54,960 bases of DNA, taken from Phoronis australis. Its lineage: Eukaryota; Phoronida; Phoronidae. This document shows, in pieces, positions 49,435 through 54,960 of this stretch (position 1 is its first letter; the number at the start of each line of letters is the position of its first letter). The position numbers were made by a program, and so were the translations under genes. Location of the stretch: positions 199,624 through 254,583 of the forward strand of contig NMRA01000125.1 in the NCBI GenBank assembly GCA_002633005.1, given 5' to 3'. The notes under the pieces are model-generated. The model saw only the letters and a program-made list of their open reading frames with translations. It was not told where the DNA came from and ran no database searches.

Positions 49435-51155
49435 TAGCTGAACTAGAGACAGTGAAGCTCCTATAGGTGCTTCATATGAGGGAGGCTTTTCGGCAAATTA
49501 TGTTTCACACTGATTAAAAAAACAAAGTCACGTTGTTACAAGCACCTTTTGCGCATAGAGGGAAACCTTAGGAGGACGTTGACGTCTTTAGTTCCTTCCA
49601 ACTCCAACAAATACTCCCATAACCAAACTTTTACTTCGAGCAGTCCTTTGTTCAGTTGACCAAATCAGCAACTGGCCATTTTTAACACTGCACGTGCCAG
49701 GTAGTAGGACGGCTTATCTCCTGGCGTGCACAGGGCCCTCACTCACCAGAGGAGAAAGGTGCCTGTACCTTGTAAAAGGGAATTTTCTCAACGTATTTTA
49801 CTTTAAGAGAGCAATTTTCGCATCGTTTTTTACTTAGATGGGATTTTTTGTGAGGTTTATTTACTGTACGTTTTTTATGACAATAGTTTTCATGCTTTCA
49901 TAAATAAGCAAGAATCAAATTTAAATTAAACAATAAAAAGTAAGCCACTTTTACATCCAACATTTATTTGAAAAAGAGCGAGTGAACCCGGCCACTTGTC
50001 ATACAGCTGAGTCATCAGTATGGCTATGCCTTCAGTGTCCACATGCAATGTATTATGGTTAGGACACTGCTTGGCTTATGAAGGCAATACCAAGACAATG
50101 GTACATTTTCACACAAGCACAGAACAATGGAGTTGTTCGTAAATATCCACCAGGGTAAATAACTTTCAAAACCGTCTGCTAAATATGCCACAGTGACTAA
50201 TAACACCTTAAAAACATAGTTAAGCAATGTTTGTAAGGAACAGAACAACCACCTTGTACCACAGAACCCATACTTGCTAGCACAATAATGAAGGGTTTCC
50301 GCTAAACAATCTTTTTAATCTATCACAACAGTGTGTAATGTTACATTTCCTTAAATTTACCATTCAGTCCTTCTTTGACCTCAGTGAAGAGACAAGAAGA
50401 GCAATGCTCACCTGTTCTCTAAAGGTGTAGCAGAGAGTGACAGTGTTGTTGGCCACAGTGTCAGTGAATAATTCTACTGAGCTAGCTGTTCAAACGTGGT
50501 CTGCTTGACACTGCTTCTGAGAGGAGTGCACAACAAGTTTATCCATGAAAACACACTTTCTTGCATGTTTCTATACTCTGCGTGTGACTTTTTTGTAATT
50601 CTTCTCTTGTAGAACTTGTTTGTTTTCAGTTTTCAGCTGCAGACGAACGGAAGGTGTTTTTTACTTTTGTGTTTTCAATACGCGAGATCGAAACAATGCA
50701 AAACTGGTTCAAGCCCTCAAGTGGCACTTTCTTAATAGGGAAACCAGTTTGGGACGTTTCCATCTAGTCTGGCGACTTCGAAATCAAAGTGAGTGGGTTT
50801 GAATACGATAATTTTAACATTGTCTGAGGTTAAAAATACGAGGGGAATTTTTAATGGTTCAGAGGGGAATGTTTTGACCTCATGAGGGAAATTTTCGTCC
50901 GCTGATATTCGGCCCCAATTTCAAGGGATTGAGGGCCCTCCTGGTGCGCAGTGTTAGAAATAGCCAGTTCCTGATTTGGGCAACTGAATGTGCTCGAAGA
51001 AAAAGTTTATGTCAATTTTTGTTTGAGTTGGAAGGAATTAAAGACATCAATGGACTGTTAAGGTATCTCTCTATGTGCAAAAGGTACTTATAAAAATGTG
51101 ACTTTGATTTTTTAACCAGTGTGAGGCGTAATTCGGCAAAAAGCTTCCGGCGCAT
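49435..51155. mobile_element. foldback element family A, copy split by a 1.2-kb insertion
   Basis: The left arm ends at about 49730 and the right arm resumes at about 50940; between them lies a segment with its own inverted ends. The right arm is cut short next to the 442-bp palindrome that starts at 51184. Confidence 0.8.
49731..50940. mobile_element. 1.2-kb insert nested in foldback element A
   Basis: Left end AGGGCCCTCACTC, right end the inverse of AGGGCCCTCAATC. The host copy is interrupted at cctggcgtgcac, and a related cctggtgcgcag restarts it on the other side, while the unbroken copy near 52490 has this sequence once. No transposase frame seen. Confidence 0.68.
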
Positions 51156-51183
51156 GAAGCAGCAAAATTTTTCCAACACGCGA

Positions 51184-51625
51184 CGCAATTTTTCACGGCA
51201 CCGAAAGGCGACGCAAAAGATCGTACCACAATTATAGATGCAGAATAACAGTAGAATGCCAAGTTTTCCAACACCTGTAAATAATTTAGTTTACTGAAGA
51301 AACAGCATAGTTTTTAATGACACTAATTTTGTGTCAGACTTTAGCTGGTCAATTTTTAACCCACATCGGTGCAAAGCTGTATATTTAGTACACAGCTTTT
51401 CACCTAGCCTTGGTGTAAAGCTGCATACTAACAGCTGTGTGCCGATGTGGGTAAAAAAATGACCACATAAAATTTGACATAAAATTAGAGTCATTAAGAA
51501 CTAGTCTTCCTTGAGTAAACTAAATTATTTACCGGCGTTGGAAAAATTGGCATTCTACCGTTATTCTGCTTCTAAATTTGTGATACGATCTTTTGCGTCG
51601 GCTTTCCGCGCCATGAAATATTGCG
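51184..51625. repeat. 442-bp near-complete palindrome (foldback element B)
   Basis: The sequence starting cgcaatttttcacggc is mirrored to the end at gccatgaaatattgcg. Arms share gacgcaaaagatcgtacc and cagaataacagtagaatgcc. The inner part (ttaacccacatcgg...ccgatgtgggtaa, then cagcttttcacc...ggtgtaaagctg) continues the symmetry almost to the centre. Confidence 0.9.
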
Positions 51626-52172
51626 TTACCTATGGGCCATTTTTTGCCGATTATTCAATCAACTGATCCTTCACGAGGTTGCGTACCTGTCACAACAAAT
51701 TATCAGAACTGGTTTCACTTTTAAGAGTTTTTAGAATTTTGATACCAGCAAACCAAAATTCAGAACAAATTTTACTGCTATAAAGCTGTCATTTATCTAT
51801 CGAGAGATGTTGCTTAAATTTAGGAAATGGCACAGGCGCGTGTCACGAGCATACTGTTTTCAAAATGACGACAGATTTATCTTTGTTACAAAAGGCAGAG
51901 AATTACGCAAAGAAATGACCTTCATTAGGCTGTTTTTCGCTTCAACGGATGTAACAGGCAAGGTGAGTGCCGGTTGACTCCCAGATTTCGCATGCACCCC
52001 ATCTGGTCTTTAGCTCTACAAGTTGATACAAGATTCACAGCGAGATGACGAGCAGAACTACCCAGGCTGTGTGTAATTTTGAGGTCTGTTGGTACTGAAC
52101 ACACAGTGGTACCTAGCTGTAGTCTTCATACAGCTAGCTGGCTGACTTTTTTGCACCAAACCCTCAAGGGCA

Positions 52173-52749
52173 TAGACAATGACCACCGTCTCTACCTGGC
52201 CCAGTACAGACGGTGTACTTCTATAGGAGCTCCATATGCTGGAAGCTTTTAGGCGAATTATGCCTAACAGTAACTAAAACATGAAAGTTACATTGTTATA
52301 AATACCTTCAGCGCATAGTAAGACACCTTAGGAGGCCGTGGATGTCTTTAATTCCTTCCTACTCAAACAAATACACCTGTTATCCAACTTTTTCTTCAAG
52401 CAGTTCCTCATTCAGTTCCCAAAATTTGAAACTGGCCATTTTTAACACCGTACGCGACAGGTGATATGATGTCAAATCCCCTGGCATGCGCAGTGTAAAA
52501 ATGACCATGCAGTTACCGATTTTGGGAACTGAAGAAGGATTGCTTAAAAAAGTTTGATAACAGAAATATTGTTCAAGTTGGAATGAATTAAAGACATTGA
52601 TGGCTTCTTAAGGTGTCCGTATATGCACAAAAGTATAACAACATGACTACGATGTTTTAGTCAGTTTGAAGCATAATTCACCAAAAAGCTTCCAGCATAT
52701 GAAGCTCCACCGTCTCTACTGGCAAGACAGAGATGGTGGTCACTGTCTA
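52173..52749. mobile_element. foldback element family A, complete copy 2
   Basis: Inverted arms of about 280 bp, ends TAGACAATGACCACC and the inverse of TAGACAGTGACCACC. The terminal part can itself form a small hairpin (accgtctctac...gtacagacggt). Confidence 0.85.
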
Positions 52750-53658
52750 CCTAGGCAGTTACATCGTCCTTCATGCCACAGGCATACAGGGGCGATAGTT
52801 CATCTCCACAAAAAGCTACGAATTTCAAAATACAGGAAATAAAATCAAATGAAACATCCATATACGCACATGGAGTTATAATTAACACGTCATATACTGG
52901 GGAACCCAATGTTCGTCCGCCTAAGCATAAAACCGACTTGCTGTTGTACTCACCGAATTATTCCACTTCAAAGTTATGATCTGAATAGGATTCGATTTAA
53001 CTCTCACAGATATACCGCATTCATCGATTCGGAAGTTTTCTTTAATTTGTGCCGAGTTATTTCAAATGTGCACTGCCTTCGGCAGCCATTTTATTGTGAC
53101 ACCTAAGTTCGTCATATGCTGCCCCCTTTTGTAAAAACTGAGAAACATGCAGAAAAAGGCCAACGAAGTAATGAAAATTGCAACAGCCTGTTTTTATTGA
53201 CATAAACTCGATTTGAAGCTTTGATGTTGAGCTCTGCACTGTGGTTTCCAATAAAAGCCAATTGGACAACATTTCAATGCAGTTTAATGGTGAATGCGTG
53301 AGGCAAAATGTTAAGAACCCAGCGTATCGCATTTGTCTGCGGATTTTTCCTTTGGCCTTCTAGATCCTACTAGTGCCTGGGAAAAACAGATACATTGCAT
53401 AAACAAACCCTGGATCTTGTTTTGTGTCCCGTCGGAAGAAAATTTAAATTCGAAAACATCTTCTGAAAACGCACAAAAAAGTGTATTAGTAAAATCTACT
53501 GATTTTTAAGTGGTTTTAAAAAACAATCGGTAAACTCACCGATTTTTGTCTCATTACTTTGATACGTGTCTCTTCCGATAAGTTAGTACCTAACGTGCAG
53601 ACGAGCACTCCAAATTGGAACGCTAAGTCCCGCGTGGTTGCGCTGCACGCGAAACAAG

Positions 53659-53692
53659 ATGGCGGACGACCTTTGGAGCCTGACGACAATAG
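53659..53692 (+). CDS. possible first coding exon of a rightward gene (MADDLWSLTTI)
   Basis: In a CG-rich stretch the sequence caagatggcgg gives an ATG in good context (also a YY1-type motif, common at animal transcription starts), eleven codons, then donor g|gtaacc. No continuing exon could be placed before the window ends, so this rests on composition and signals only. It also lies between two inverted repeats, which could mean the whole block is part of a mobile element. Confidence 0.28.
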
Positions 53693-54797
53693 GTAACCGG
53701 ACGATATAAAAATTCCAACTCCACTTTTTCACCACGTGCGCGATAACCACAAAGTATTTCAACTGAGTCACATGAGCTAGGCAAAGGCTAGCGCGAGAAT
53801 GAGCGAAGCGCATGACGCTGGCGCGCAACACTTGCAAAATAGCATGGCAAGGCATCAGGTGAAATTTGTAAGATTTGTGTCCCTTGCGTGATTTCACGTA
53901 ACTTCCTCAAAATGGCACCAGTGGCACCAGCTGAAACTCGAGTGAACCAATCGTTCAAATTATCTTGACTGAATCGTCTCCAGCCGATGCATGTTTCTTC
54001 ATTTAGTTTTATTTCCTGTATTTTGAAATTCGTAACTTTTTGTGGGGATATACTATCGCCCCAGTATGCCTGCGGCATCCAGGGCGATGTAAATTCTAAT
54101 TGCCTACCAAGCGACAAGGCCAAGGCCAAGCCAAGGCAAGGTTCGCCAGCAAAATCAGAGAGATCGTGAAAGATTAAAGGTGTTGGGCAACAAAGCTAGT
54201 TTACCTATCATGACTTCATTTTGGTTAGCCGGGCCAACTCCATATCTCAGTGTGTTAACCAATGACATCATCACTAGCAGTAATGATCAAGACACCATGT
54301 CATGTAGCCTACTTTTTTAAGCACGGTGGAGTTTCTGCAGAAACGAAGTTGTGGGAAATCACATGGTGCCGTAAAGTGATCGTAAACAGTTTTGGCACAA
54401 ATAAGAAAACGTCAAGTATCTTAATGTTTAGGCTTACTTTTAAAGCGAATAAATCAATTATGACAATGTTGGAGTATACTATTAGGATTCATATTTAACA
54501 TGAGCGAAGAACCGCGAGCGTTGAAGGCAACAAGCGACAACCGTAAGTGAGTCTTGACCTGGAATGCAGTTTTCGAGCGAATTACTTAGAAATGCTGGTA
54601 AACTTTGACGGATTTCTCACGCCCTGAGAGACTTATGAGGTTTGTTTTCAGGAATTTTGATATGAAATGTTTTGAAGCTTGTGAATTTTTACAATCGACT
54701 TCTATATTTGATTTAACGAAGCTGATAACAGTTGACAGATCAAACTTGAAATGGGGGACACGAAACCCTCGCTTAGACGAGGGCTCTGTGCTTTTCA

Positions 54798-54960
54798 TAG
54801 GCAATGACCATCGCCTCTGTTGGCCCGAACCAGAGGCGATGTAGAGGCTATAGGCGCTCTGTACGCCGGAAGCTTTTCGGCAAATTATGCCTCGCACCGA
54901 CTAAACCATCAAAGTCACGTTGTTATAAATACCTTTTGCGCATAGAGGAACACCTTAGGA
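54798..54960. mobile_element. foldback element family A, left arm running off the window
   Basis: Begins taggcaatgaccatcgcctc and continues with tataggcgctctgtacgccg and cttttgcgcatagagg in the usual order; truncated by the window edge. Confidence 0.82.

Larger units (their letters stand above)
47847..54797. other. transposon-dense region upstream of POLR1E
   Basis: Holds the Harbinger-like MITE, foldback A copies, the nested insert, the 442-bp palindrome and an inverted pair at 52763/54097. The POLR1E first exon and promoter are expected here but were not identified; a donor after atgagacaaaaatcg (minus strand, about 53550) has the wrong phase for a direct join. Confidence 0.55.

Noticed and set aside
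51836-51963. Acceptor- and donor-bounded frame (FIFVTKGRELRKEMTFIRLF) on the plus strand
   Set aside because: Splice-like ends but no recognisable family and no partner exon; it lies within the transposon cluster.
53057-53110. Minus-strand ATGGCTGCCGAAGG resembling the MAAE start of human POLR1E
   Set aside because: The frame stops after ten codons and there is no donor that would join the next POLR1E exon in phase.
54500-54542. ATG followed by 14 codons (MSEEPRALKATSDN) and a strong gtaagt donor
   Set aside because: The only plausible following acceptor (after tttgttttcag at about 54651) is in an incompatible phase, so no gene can be built from it in this window.
54605-54844. 79-codon frame near the right edge
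   Set aside because: Its last third is foldback element A sequence, and no upstream exon matches its phase.

Overview
The window is animal nuclear DNA. Three genes are split into short exons (50-280 nt) by introns of 0.1-4 kb with standard GT/AG borders, base composition is AT-rich, and there are many small inverted-repeat transposons. The gene content (ARHGAP19, POLR1E, a vasopressin/oxytocin-type prohormone) points to a bilaterian invertebrate. The extended hormone and the retained deuterostome-type genes make an invertebrate deuterostome (hemichordate, cephalochordate or similar) my best guess, but the species cannot be settled from the sequence.

Layout: (1) about 2.16-15.7 kb, + strand: a Rho GTPase-activating protein of the ARHGAP19 family, eleven coding exons traced with consistent phases; the terminal exon is ambiguous. 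(2) 17.6-33.0 kb: about 15 kb with no gene I can support, holding a hAT-type element with a perfect 8-bp target duplication, minisatellites, a very recent 72-bp tandem duplication and foldback elements. (3) 33.03-37.71 kb, + strand: a complete three-exon vasopressin/oxytocin-neurophysin precursor of 135 residues. Its introns sit at the two positions used in vertebrate genes of this family. Its hormone is extended (CFIWNCPIQRV followed by the amidation/cleavage signal GKR), and its neurophysin lacks exactly the two cysteines that pair with each other in bovine neurophysin. This is the most exciting item in the window. (4) 38.95-47.85 kb, - strand: POLR1E (RPA49/PAF53, RNA polymerase I subunit), eleven coding exons traced; the first coding exon was not found. 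The hormone gene and POLR1E converge tail to tail with about 1.25 kb between stop codons. (5) 47.9-54.96 kb: a dense, partly nested cluster of foldback elements, plus a CpG-rich start-like segment near 53.66 kb that may be the first exon of a rightward gene.

The three genes have no obvious functional link: cytoskeletal/cytokinetic Rho signalling, a secreted neurohormone, and rRNA transcription. The non-genic sequence is dominated by non-autonomous DNA elements with terminal inverted repeats; at least eight designs are visible, several with two or more copies in this window.
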